Assembly (NCBI GenBank): GCA_009792885.1 | Contig: WMCF01000006.1 | Location: forward strand, 5,535,769 to 5,599,768 | Origin: Eremophila alpestris peregrina | Lineage: Eukaryota > Chordata > Aves > Passeriformes > Alaudidae | Direction: 5' to 3' | Length of the DNA stretch: 64,000 bases | Shown here: positions 1-12,100 of the stretch, piece after piece | Position numbering within the stretch: position 1 is the stretch's first letter | Layout of the letters: each line of letters begins with the position of its first letter | Position numbers and translations under genes: made by a program | Notes under the pieces: generated by a model | The model's database searches: none | What the model was told of the DNA's origin: nothing | The model's input: only the letters and a program-made list of their open reading frames with translations

Positions 1-42
1 TTTTTTTTTTTTCTTCTTTTTTTTTTTTCTTTGTCCTGACAG

Positions 43-124
43 AAAGATTTCGGGATTTACTGCTTCTACATTCAAACCAAGATACAGAGATTCTGCCCAT
101 CTTTCAGCAGAGACGCTATCCCAA
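43..124 (+). CDS. NOX4: NOX4 coding exon, residues about 379-406
   Basis: This 82 bp exon enters in phase 2, completing a Glu codon begun upstream. It reads RFRDLLLLHSNQDTEILPIF and then QQRRYP, and leaves two bases of a Lys codon. Human NOX4 has the same length here. The acceptor AG at 41-42 follows an almost pure pyrimidine tract from position 1. The donor at 125 is the strong GTAAGTAAG. The segment lies just before the first NADPH-contacting loop of the dehydrogenase domain and is the least conserved part of the visible protein, as expected for a surface linker. Confidence 0.93.
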
Positions 125-3100
125 GTAAGTAAGATTGTCTTCTTGGGAGAAATAAAATCTTTATCTATTTGCAGCAAGGGAGAGTAAAGCATTTTTAGCA
201 CTGTACATGCTTTTGGTGCAAAGTCCTTAGGCAGAGCTGTCAGGGAGCCACGCTAGCACTGATCTCTGCAGTCCTTTGAGTGGTGTCAAGAGAAGACATT
301 GCAAGCACGCTCAGCTGTCAGTGGGGGAGGTGGTGGAGCACAGATGTGGAATTGCCTGGATAAGTGTCTGATGGAGCTTTGTTTTTCTGTTGACACAGGT
401 AAATGTTTTGTCAGGCTAATCCCCACTCTTGTCTTCTGGGATTCCATCATTTATGGTGACAGATTCCCTTCAATTTTTACAGGCTTTCTTCTGAAAGCCT
501 GCAAACACTAGGAAACTTTTTTTTTCCCCTGCCTTTTTTAGGGGTATATGTTTGCATATATCCCTAAAGGGATTGAAAGAGTAGTGTTGAGTGTTAAGGA
601 GGTCTTGAATGTATTGTGTATCCTGGACAATACCTCTTCTTTTTCCAAGTGACATACCTTAGTGAAACCATAAAAGCTCTTTGCTATTATATTGACTGGG
701 AGAAACAGTCACTTTCAGCTTGAATGGAGGCAGTGAAGGAGAAAGAAGAAATAGTCCTCACATTAACCCTGACCAGAATGAGCAGTGAAAGAATGCTAGT
801 GCAGAGTTGACAGAAGGAGGAGATGGAATAAAGAATGGATGAAGACAATCCCTCAATGATGAGGGAAATAAGCAAAGTTATTTATTATAGTTATTATTGT
901 TAGGAGGCTTCTGAAATAGATAAGAAGTCAGTGAAACTAGGTTTTAAATCTGATAATAAATTTTTTTTTTAAGAGCAGACAATTATCTGAAAGCCAGTCA
1001 CCTCCTCACTGTGAATACCTGAAAATAAAAGCACTCAAGGATGAAATCCTGATTTGGAAAATGGTGAAGTTTTGCTTTAAGGGAGACACAGTTTTATCCC
1101 TCTAAAATTCTTGTTTCTATTGCCCATTGTCACTGTATTACTGGAATACTGTGGAGGTACAATATATAAAATAGTGGAAGGCACCTTATGTGCATGGATT
1201 GATGTGCTTGTTTCATTAGGACTTCCATGAATTATTACTTTTCTCCTCATCCTTTGGAACCCTGGCAGTATTATGCTTTGCTTGGCTTAGATTATTTCAT
1301 TTTTGATATGGACACTGTCAGACTGGTCTGAGAAACCAGTTCATTGTCCTTCCTCAAAGAAGAGACTTATCTCTATATAAATCATTCCTAGGATGTTTGA
1401 CTTTCCATTTCATTACCTCCAATTTATTGCTAGCATTCTTGGCGAAAAGTCTACTAACAATATTACACAACGTCAGATTCATGGGAGAATGAGTTGTCTG
1501 TTGTCTTCTGACAGAGGATGTGTTCACCTCTTCAAAGATCACAGAGCAAATAGCTTGTATGGAGCTCTACTGTTGTTTGAAGTTAGAGTGGCCTTGCATC
1601 ACAAAAAGGGTATGTGTTTTCAGCCACGTTACTTGAGAAGATTGACTGGTTCCTCTAACATACAGAAGTCAGCCAAATTTTAGCACCTAACCAAAAAAAA
1701 AAGTTTCCCTATGTTCTTAAAAGCAGTAGGTTCTTGTTTATAGCATCATTAATTGGTGCAAATTTGCTTGCTTGTTACAGAAATTTATCATATGTTACAG
1801 CTCATTTAGAAACTGGTTGAACACTATTGACATATCCAAATTTCCCCAGGGCTTGTCTTTTGCTCAAGGTACTTAGAAAACCTGTTTATCTTCATAATAT
1901 ATTTTGTCTAATTCCCACATCATTTTTTTACTTTTCCTATTCTCATTTTCAAGGGTCAGTTAACAGAAATTAAGGTAATGAAGAGACACATCTCATAAAT
2001 CAGTGTCCCTTCACTGACTTCAGCTGAGCAGTAGCTGGTTATACTACATTAGGATCTGAGCAGGAAGATCATTTTAAGGAAATGTTGCCATAGGGTGCAA
2101 ACTGGAGCTTGTAATGATTAAAGAAATCCTAAGAATATTCAAGGTTAAAAATAGAAGAGAATTCTTAGTAATGACTTGGCTGAAAAGCTTGACTAAGCAG
2201 GGCTTAGTAGGTAGAAAGGATAAAAGTTTTCACATATTTAAGAGACAAATGTCCAGAGGAAGGAGATTGGATAGGAGAATGTTCAGCACCACTCAGGATA
2301 TTCAGAATCATTGCAATAAATATTAAAGGCTAAATTGGCAAACTGTAATCCATCAACTTTTGGAAGAAAGAGAAATCTTGGTGTTCTTGCCCGATTTATG
2401 TTCTTGTTCATTTATTACATTAAGACCTGAACTCTTTCCCAGGTAACAGCAAGATAATTTTGGGTGCATGTTGTTCTCAGAGATGTCTATTCACTGGAAT
2501 GGCTGTAAGAAGTTTTCTAGAATGTACATGGACATTTTCCTGGATTTTCTGTGGTAAATGTGTCAAAGAAACATGCTTTGCCCTCCTAGTTGATGGAGAA
2601 ATGTGGGATCTTTTTATTATCCTTGTGTTTGCCTGAGTTTATTTGGATAGCCTGGGTTTGGCCAAGGAGCCAATACCTGCTCTGGCAAGCAGAGGAGACA
2701 GGGGCCTGATCTTACAAAGATCAAGTCTGATAAAGGCACACAGCACATCACCTTGGCTTCTTTATGTACCACTGTGTGCCCACAAGTTTCATGGCATCAT
2801 GAGCAGCAGTTCTCACTGTGGCCTGTGGGCTGGGACCCAGTGCTCTGCCAGCACATGGGCACAGCACCCACCCAGCCATCCCTGCCCTCAGTGTTTGTCC
2901 TCTCACTTCTATTCATGGGGGTGCAGAGCAGAAGGAGCTTGGCTCTATCTTACTCTTGCTTCAGTCTCATGCCTAGAGTGGAGTTTTTAATGAAACAGGC
3001 TGCACTGCATGTAATTACATGTCACGGAACCAGCAAGAGCAGTCTAATCCAGGCAAGACTTTTTGATACCTCAAGTGACTAATGTGGTTCAGGAATCAGA

Positions 3101-6100
3101 TATGACTAAACCCCCCTCATCTGGAAACTGACCTGTCCACAAAGAGAAATATTTTGAGGGGAAAACCTGTCTCCTTGCTGACATGAAGCCATTACCATGT
3201 CCACAAGGATTCACATTCCTGAAACTAAGAATAAACCTGCAGCTGTGGATAACCAAATGGATTGGGGTGCATAGCTGCTGCTGAGCATAGCTGCCTGGGA
3301 AAACCCTCTGCATGCAAAACAAATGACAGACATATCTGCAGCTTGGTCTTGCTCTCCCTCACTCCACAACCCTGCTGGAGTCACTGAGGGGAGTTACACC
3401 AGCACAGTCAGGTCTGCCAGCAAACCAAACTTCTTGCAGTAAATTTTATCCCGACTTTTTACTTTTCAAATGAGCACTACGCCCCCTGTATCTCATAAAA
3501 AACCTTTATGAGATACAGTGGTTTCACATTTAGCACATTTCTGCCGGAGCTTTTCTCATGTTGGTATCCAATTCATGCTTTCTTTGCTTGCCCACTTTGC
3601 TGATGACATTCCTACTTTTTTTTTTCACAGTTTCACTCAAAAAATGCAAGAACTGCTAGAGCGCAGCAAAGGCTGCCCAGGATTGCTCCTGAAGAAGGGA
3701 CTGTGCTCATTAATTTGGCTGCAGGGTCCAGCATGTGATAGGGTGGCAGCAGGGGCTTTTAGGTTACTCTATCCCCTCGGGGTCTGGGAGTCTTTCCCTG
3801 CTGACTGCACTCTGCTCCCAACTGCCTGTGCTGCGTGCACAAGGGGAGGATATGCAATTGCCTTGAAGTGCCACGGAGAAGTGCCACTTGTAGCTGGGCC
3901 TGGAAATGTCACAAGGAAAAAGCAAACCCAAAAGAACAGACTGATAAGGGAAGTGATAGAAGAAGTGCAAGAGTGAGAAATTAGGTTGATGGGTGAATAA
4001 GGCAGGAGAGAGGCTGGCACAGCACAAAACAGCACTTAAATAGGGATGTGCCAGAAATGCTACTGGTGTTACAGGTCTTTAGCAAGTTTTTTTCTGTCTA
4101 GAAGTGACTTGACAGTTCAGCTATACTTTGTATTTTCAAGTTATTGCTGAAATCCTCACTTAAATATGTGAGGTTTCTTACAGGGATTATTTGCTTCTAT
4201 TTTTTATCCTGTTCAGAAATATTTGGAGTCTTCACTCTTATCTTCTGTGGTAAAAAAGTTTTTGGATGATTCACAGATTTTAAGAACAGAAGGAGTAGTT
4301 ATGTTCCAGTTAATTTGAGTCCTTCTTAACATAAGCCATAGAGCATTACTGATAATCCCTGCAGCAAGTTTCTCATTCAGCCTGAGCAGGAATTTCGGAT
4401 CAAATTGAGATGTTAAAAACTGAAAAACTCACAAGCCTTTAGATCAGCTTGTTTCAGTTGTCAGTTACTTCACCTGTGATAATTTTTTTAACTTCAGTTT
4501 CCAGTTTCTGCCAACTCAGTGTACCATTTTCTGCTGAACAAGAAAGTCCTGTACCATCTGAAATGACACCTCTGTACAAAAGGGGGGAGATCAGTTAAAA
4601 CTTGCCTTTCTCTTGAACAAAATAAATAATAATTTCTTGCTTGCTAAAACGGTCTCTCTCCCAAAATTTTAAAGCCTTTTAAAAGTTTTCCCACTGATTT
4701 TTAAAATAAAACAAAATAAACACAAAAAAAAATAGCAGGAATGAAGAAAAACAAAATTTTGGTGACTGTTTCCATAATGTGCACATAGAGAAACAACAGC
4801 ACTTCTTTATAGTCAAACAGGGAGACAATCTAAACTCATAAATTTGACTGTGTGAGAAATAAATCTAATTATTTAAATGAAATGGCAAAGTCTTGAATTT
4901 TGGGAAAAAAAATGAACTTAGAACCCAGCAGGTATGATGAAATATTATTCCAAATACATTTACTTTCATCAGTCCTAAAGTTACAAACTGTTCTTTGGCA
5001 TATATTCATAGTAAATTAAGGTAGCCTTCTTGTGTATGCACAAAAATGCTGGTAATTTTCACATCACAAAAAATCCCAGAAAATACAGGATCTTGATGCA
5101 TACGTATATGTATCTTCAGATACATATTTGTGAAGGTCATCTTCGAAAAGCTGCTGAAAAGTTTCAGCTCAAACAAAGATGGTGTTACTGAACTCTCATC
5201 ATGGAGAAGTCTAGACAAATAGACGGCAGAAAGTTAATGCCCTCCCTAAACCATGTGTCTTCTGGTTCCCAATTACTATTCATTTTAATGCTAATGGGTC
5301 TATAATGGATCCGTGGTAATTTCCTACAGCTTGAGATCTGAGCCAAGAAACGGATAAAATTTCATAAATAATACCCCAGGAATAAAACTTGTGTCTTATT
5401 TGCAGCTGTCTTGAGAACATTTTTCTTTTTAGAGGAGAATAATTTGTGTCTAATGGAAGAAAGCAGTGAGTTGTGGCTGCTGGAAATGATCCTGCTCAGT
5501 CAGTGCATCCACCAAGATTCCCTTGAATCACAGATTGAAACATGCACGAGAGCAGCTAGCAGGATCATGGCCTAGAAACCCAGGTCAGTTTGCATTAGAA
5601 ACAAAGGCAACATCTTCCCTGCTATTTTTCAAGGGGAAAAATTGTGACCTGTGTGTTCAACAGTGAGTCTTCATTGCAAAAGGAAAGAGATTTTTAAGTG
5701 GAGAACTTTTAAAAAGTGGTTTTCTTTTAAAGGCTTCCTGTGAAGTGCTTTGAAAAAGATGTCCTGTTGTTAGCGAGGAATAACTGAGGCATGGGGCTCT
5801 GATGTGAGTTACAGGCATCATCCAGGAACAATTCTCCTTAGGATGAGACCAGAAATAGAAATCAGGTCTTCCGCAGCCCGTTCAGTTGCGTGCAGTTGGC
5901 TCTCTCATCTGAAATAACATCTATCCTGTTTTCCACTGCAAAAACACGTGGCCTGCCCATATTGCTGAAATCAGATGGGAAGGTGCCAAATGAAGGAGCC
6001 TTTCAGAAGTGCCCACACAAGCACTTTAAACGCTTTGTGGAGCATTGTACATGAAGCATGAAAATTACTGGTTTTGAAATGCTCCAAGATTTATTTCAAA

Positions 6101-9100
6101 ATGCACGCTAGAAGCAAACTATCTCATCATCAGTCTGAGTCCTCGGAAACCTGAGTTTCAGAGAATTTTGATGACTTGATTAAAAAAGAGATTTTGATGA
6201 CTTGATTAAAAAAGAGATCTGCTTAAGGAATTTGAAATGACCTTTAAAAGAAATTCAAGCTGTTTATTGAAAAGAATATTTTTAGGGGGCTGGGATTTTA
6301 TCTCTTTTTTTTTCATTCTTTTTTCTTTTTTTAAATTTTTTAAATGTGACTTTTTGCAGTGATTGCACCTTATTCTGTAGGGTTTACAAACCAGTGCAAG
6401 GCTGAGCTCCATGACAAAACCTCCATTCTAAGTGAAATGCATTTTCCTGTTATTAGGGATTTTTACAAAATGGAAAGGACAGTAGCAATGGGGTAGCTGC
6501 TAGCTGTTCATTAAAAAGAGCGATTATGTTATAGGAGTAAAAATGCAAGAATTGGATCTAAATTTTTTTGAAACTGAAATGAAAACAGAAAGAAAGAGAA
6601 CAGTAATTCACACTGTGCATTACATCTTTGAGCTCAGATTCTACAAAGAGCTCTTGTGGACCCATTCAGTTAATATCAAATGGGACCAAGTCAGTATCTT
6701 GAAATATTAGGACTGCACATTAAGATGTGGGTCATAAATTCCTCGAGACATGGGCTATATTTGTTCAGAGTACCAGTACAATACTGCAGTAACATGCAAA
6801 ATAAAGACACTTTTGTTCTGTTTTTAAAAGCCTTGAGTTCATGTAAGAACAGCACAGAATGAACCAATTCCCTTAAAGTCAAGGGGAATTTTGCTGCTGA
6901 CTTCAGCAGGGCTCAGACCTGAAATCTAAGGCACAAGTACAAATCTTTCTAGGTAGAAAGATGTGGACCAAAAAAAAAAAAAAAAAAAAAGAGGAGATTT
7001 GTGCAGAAACATACCTACATACCTGTAAAATTGAAGCTCCATGTGCACACTTATTCTCTTTTAAGTACCCAGCATTCTAGAATGCTACTTGAATTTACCT
7101 ATTTATCATAGCATGGTTGTGGCTCATTAGCAGGCATGAACTGTTTCATGCAAAACATTGTGATAATTGTGGTTGAGAATGGGAAATGTAAAAGATGATT
7201 AAACCTTTCACAACTTTTGGGAGATGAAATGATTGCTTTGTTCAAAGTGAATGGGGTAGGACAAATCATTAGAGCTGGTTTTCATTTGGCTATCAAGAAC
7301 CATGAGTATGGTTCTTGATAAAGCTTGCCAATTAATTCATACATACATGTCTCCTACTGGACAGCATCATGAGACTGTGGGGAATTATCTGCCACCAGAT
7401 GTCTTCAGGGAGGTTTTTTTTAAACAAATCAAACAGAAGTTATAATAGTTTGATGCTGAAATTATCAGTGAGGTTCTTTGATTCATTATGTAAGAGAGTG
7501 AAAATGATCGTTTCCGCCCTTATATCCAATTTTATCATAGTTTTTAAAATAATGGCTTATATTAGTTTAAGAAAGTAGTTTCACAATTACCATAGTTACA
7601 GGAATCCAAGCACCAGGCTCTGGAAAACAAGAGAAACAAGTGCTTAGGAGTTTTGGTTGTTGACAGTAGTAATTTCCTCCTGGATGCAGCAGTCCTGTGC
7701 AACCTACTCCAAGCAGGGGTTGGACTAGATGACCTCCAGAGGTCTCTTCCAACTCCGGCCATTCTGTGGTTCTGTGAATCCATGTGCCTCTGGATAAAAG
7801 GGGGCAGCATCATTCATGCAGTCCCATATGCCTAGTTGCACATTAGCATTTTTACTTTTGACCCCATTCTTTCAGTGAGAGACCCCAAGGCTGTTTTCTT
7901 TCATAGAAACTGCTGAAGGAGGCAGCATCTTTGAGTGGTGTTTTGTTAGTACGTCTTAGTGGAAAAAGGAGAAAAGAAAGATTCCAGCTATAATAAAGGG
8001 CAAAGTGGACAAATATTCGGAGGGGAAAAAAAAGCTGCATGTCATGTCATCCTTTGTGTTTCATGTAAGACAGAAGCCTTAAATATACTTCCTGGTCCTT
8101 AACAATGGTAGAAATTTATCAACATTCATTGCAGGTCTGACCATTTGCCAGATAGGTTTGAAGATGCAGGTAAACTGTCAGATAAGCATTTAATGCATAC
8201 CACAAGTGTCTTATCATGCTATAATACTGCCTTGGAGAGGAAAGCACAAACATTCAAGACATTGAAACAAAGGAGACTCTTACAGTGTTCTAGTTTTGCA
8301 TAAAATGGGCAAGGATGGTTTGTTCTTTTCAGGACATGAGCCTGTGTTTCAGTTTTAGCAGGCTTTTGGTGCGTGGCACTGGTGGAGTGGTTCAATTCTG
8401 AGTGCCAGGATCTTTAATGCATTTGTAAGGGAGACACTTCACATTTCTTTTTCATGAAGTATGTTGGCCTTTAAACTCTTGGTGATAATCAAAGACAGCA
8501 ACAGGCCCATGTTGATCTTACAACTGTTCCCTGTCTCTTCAGAGAAATATATAGGAGACCTGGGCTGTGGATGCCAAGAGGACCACCCTGAACTGAGCAT
8601 TCACAAATAAACACGTCAGCCCCATTTCATGGAGGAAGTTGTCTCAGCATCTGGGCTAGAGCTTAGCTCAGAACTATGAAGTTGTAAAAATTGGCAGTGG
8701 TGGAAAGCTGTCTCATCCTATAGTATGTTATTGTAGATGTTAATTATCCTCAGTCATGAGGACTGGACTGAGCCGCTGGTGCTCAGTGGGCCAAGGCTAG
8801 CCCCAAGGTAACTTCTTCTATGACCTTGTCAAGTGGTTTGAAAGAATCACAAGTGCTTTTGAATGGCCAGACAGCTAGCAGCTGGAAAACATTGTCAGCA
8901 GCTGCAGGACTGCAACAGCCCGTTGCAGATATTAGCTGCCAAATCCCTTCTGATTGTTGCCTAATCAGCTGGCTGAGGCTGCTCACAAACAGAATTGGAG
9001 ACTAAAGTACATAGGTCCAAACACAAAAGCTGTTTGAATAGAAGATATGTACTGATTTGTTGGATGGTGAAGATGAAACTGGTGATATTCAGAGTTCCTG

Positions 9101-12100
9101 GTTGTTTTTTTTTAATAGAAGAATCTTATGGATTACAGGTTTGCAAAAATCATTAGTCTCTAATCAAGTATCACACCTAATTTGAGGCATCAAATGTGTC
9201 AAGTGAGGTGATTAGTAATGTGTTTCTTTTGTATCGAGAATGTGGTAACATTTTTTCTTCCCTTAAAGCAGTGAGAGAAGGTGTCTTATAGGCACCAACC
9301 ACAAAGAAAAGATATGAAAATAATTTGCTTTAGAGCCTAATAACTTTCATATAACTCTTTGCTTTATATCTTAATTATCCATTGCTGTCAAGGTATCTTT
9401 ATAAAACAAGGTTTAAATGAAGTTTGTGTGGGGTTGAAAGTCATGTAGAATCAAACTGTCATTTAAAACCAAACATTTAAAACTTTCTCATTCCCCTGGG
9501 AGCTTGTATAAAGCAAAATTGCTGCCTACTCCAAAAACTGCCTACTGCTACCTACAACATCAGGGTCAGTCCTCCTACCCCAAGTCCACTTGACCAGTAT
9601 GGAAATGATAGCCCATATTACAAGTGTTCTCTGTATCCTCTCTGGTTTTGAAAAGTACTCAAGAGTGTCTTATGAAGGCAATTACCTGAGAGTTTCCAAG
9701 GTCTTGTTTTCCCTCTGTTTGGTGCATCATGATGTTATGGAGGGATATTATAGCTTTTTTATTTCCATTTACTGTATACTAGGTCTTCAAGTTTAAAATA
9801 GGTTTTCTAGGTACATTAGTGTTCATGATTTCTAATATTCTTAAGATTTAATTAGTTCCTCTTTTAGACAAATCATCCGAACAGATTGAATATTTTTATT
9901 ATATTGAACCAATTCTGAACTGGATTAAATTATTTTTTGTTTGCATGGATAGCTGAAGTTTCCTAAAGAATATTTGAAATGCAGGCATGCATTTACAGTG
10001 ATTTTTTCAAAATGAAGCTATTTGCATCCCTTCTCAAAAGACTTTTCAAAGCTATTTGTACTTTTTTTCCTGTGCCTTACTTCCTAATGTTGTTAGGGAA
10101 AATACAGCAGTCAAAGTTTACAATTTCTCCATCACGTGGTACTCTTTTACCAGAACAAGCAAAGAAATGGTGGCAGAACTGAGCCATCCATTTTCTTGTG
10201 CTTCAGTGTGAACAAGGCAAATAATGTAGATGTAATGTTATCTTGTGAAGGAGTCACAAGCCTGATGTCCTGGCTGTTTGGACATTGTGAAGATGAAACT
10301 CTGTGATCTTAATAATGCACAAAGAGTATCTCCTGCCACTCTGATTTTAAAGGGAACCATCTCTAGGATTTCAGCATGTCACTGCATGAGTAAGAGTTTG
10401 AAGTGCGTTGGAGAGATCCCACTCACTTTGCTCAAATCTAGGAAACTGGCACTTCATTCAAGCTGGTATAAGATAAACTCTGGAGTTGTGAACTGAACCC
10501 AGGCTTTCCATAGTTTTTTAGTATAAAGAAAGACTAGAAAGTACCAAAATCTATATATTAGGGTGGTTGCAGTGAGCAATTCAGTGTCTGTGCCAGTGTT
10601 TCTGAGTGCTGCTGTCCTGAAGGATCACTGCTGGTCTGTAACCAATGTGATAGTCGTTGGTTACATATTTAAGTTATGCCAGAGTGAACTGCTGCGCTGC
10701 TTTCCATCCAGAAAGAGCAGACTTTCTGTGGAGGGTAGTTGTTGCATGCCAGGCTCTGTCAGCCCTGTTTTGTTTCAAGGAGACAATATGAAATTCTGCT
10801 TCAGCTCACATATGTCAGACACGGCTGCTGAACTGAAGCAAAAGGAAAGAAACTCTAATATAGTTTGTTTGGGAAGGGGAAGGGGAAGGGGAAGGGGAAG
10901 GGGAAGGGGAAGGGAAGGGAAGGGAAGGTCAGATGTAATTTTCTGTTTTGTGCACAGTCAATACATTACATGGAGAAAGATTCCTTAATTCAAAAGAGCA
11001 GGTTTACCTTCTGGGATCAGCAGAGCTGACTGTAATGAGCTTGTTCAGTGACACAGGCTGTAATGAGAGCACTGCTCTTCTGTGACAGGCAAGCGATGTT
11101 GGTATTGATAGACAACCTAATCTCCCTCTGTTTTGTGCTAGGAAGGAGGGTTGAAGGAATGTCTTGTTAATTTATTTGTGAATTGCTGCGTCCTGATGAA
11201 AAAGCAGGCTGAGTTCAGCATCTGCAAATCTTCTTTCACACATGGTTCCATTAGCACTTGAACATCTTGATTCGAAGCTTTAAGTGCTGCAGCAGGGTTC
11301 TCCCTGAAACTCAGCCCCTGCCTCCCTCTTTTCAGAGTCAGCACAAGCTGAGATGGGGAACTTTCCCAGCTTTCACTGCTCCATCTGTAGCCGTGCCTTG
11401 CTGTCTGAGACCATAGTTGGTGTGTATCTATATATATTTCACCTTTCTCTTGTTAGATGGCAGTAGCTGGATATGTAATGGTTGATGGTTAACTTTTTTT
11501 ATTGGTGCATATTTGCACTACAGTTAAGGAATCCACTTTAAAGAAGCCATACAAACAAAAGCTATCAACATTTGATTTGTCTCTCTCAAGTACTTTGATA
11601 GCAAAATAGAGCAGGTTGTCTAAAGGCAGCTCTTAAGAGCACTACTAGAACTTAAGAAATCCATTTATATCTACATTGGCTATGCCAGCTCTTTGTGGTT
11701 TGGAGGCACCCCCTTTTATTGAATTAACTTAGTTTTTAGTTATTTGGCCCTGCACTCAGATTCTGGAACCAGTGAATAGCATCTGCACCATGTAGAAATG
11801 TTTTGGCAATTATGAGGCAATTAAATTTAGCTTGTTCCCTTGTTCGAGCCTTCTTATATTATCCAGCAAGAAGACTTATGACTGAAATATTTAGCATCAA
11901 TTAAAAAATCAAAGGTGTCTCAATTTTGCAGAGTTTGGTGTCTGTTTGTCTCTATACTGAAGGTTCCTTGAAGAATGAAATTTCAAGGAAAATTATCATT
12001 AAAACTTCACAAAAAAATATATATCAAAAGTAATTCTAAATCCTGTATGGTTTTATTGTCATTGGGCCACTTGTGTTAAAACCCTCCTGGGCACTCAGGT

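Noticed and set aside
1995..2070. Possible ancient repeat scrap with 'tgacttcagctgagcagtag' and 'aggatctgagcagg'
   Set aside because: Too short and diverged to assign by eye; a profile search would be needed.
3518..3976. 152-codon + frame containing ADDI, reminiscent of an RT motif
   Set aside because: The surrounding residues do not follow any RT order and no CR1 sequence adjoins it.
10563..10988. 141-codon frame with an Arg-Gly repeat (RGG-like)
   Set aside because: The RG run is simply the translation of the GGGGAA satellite.
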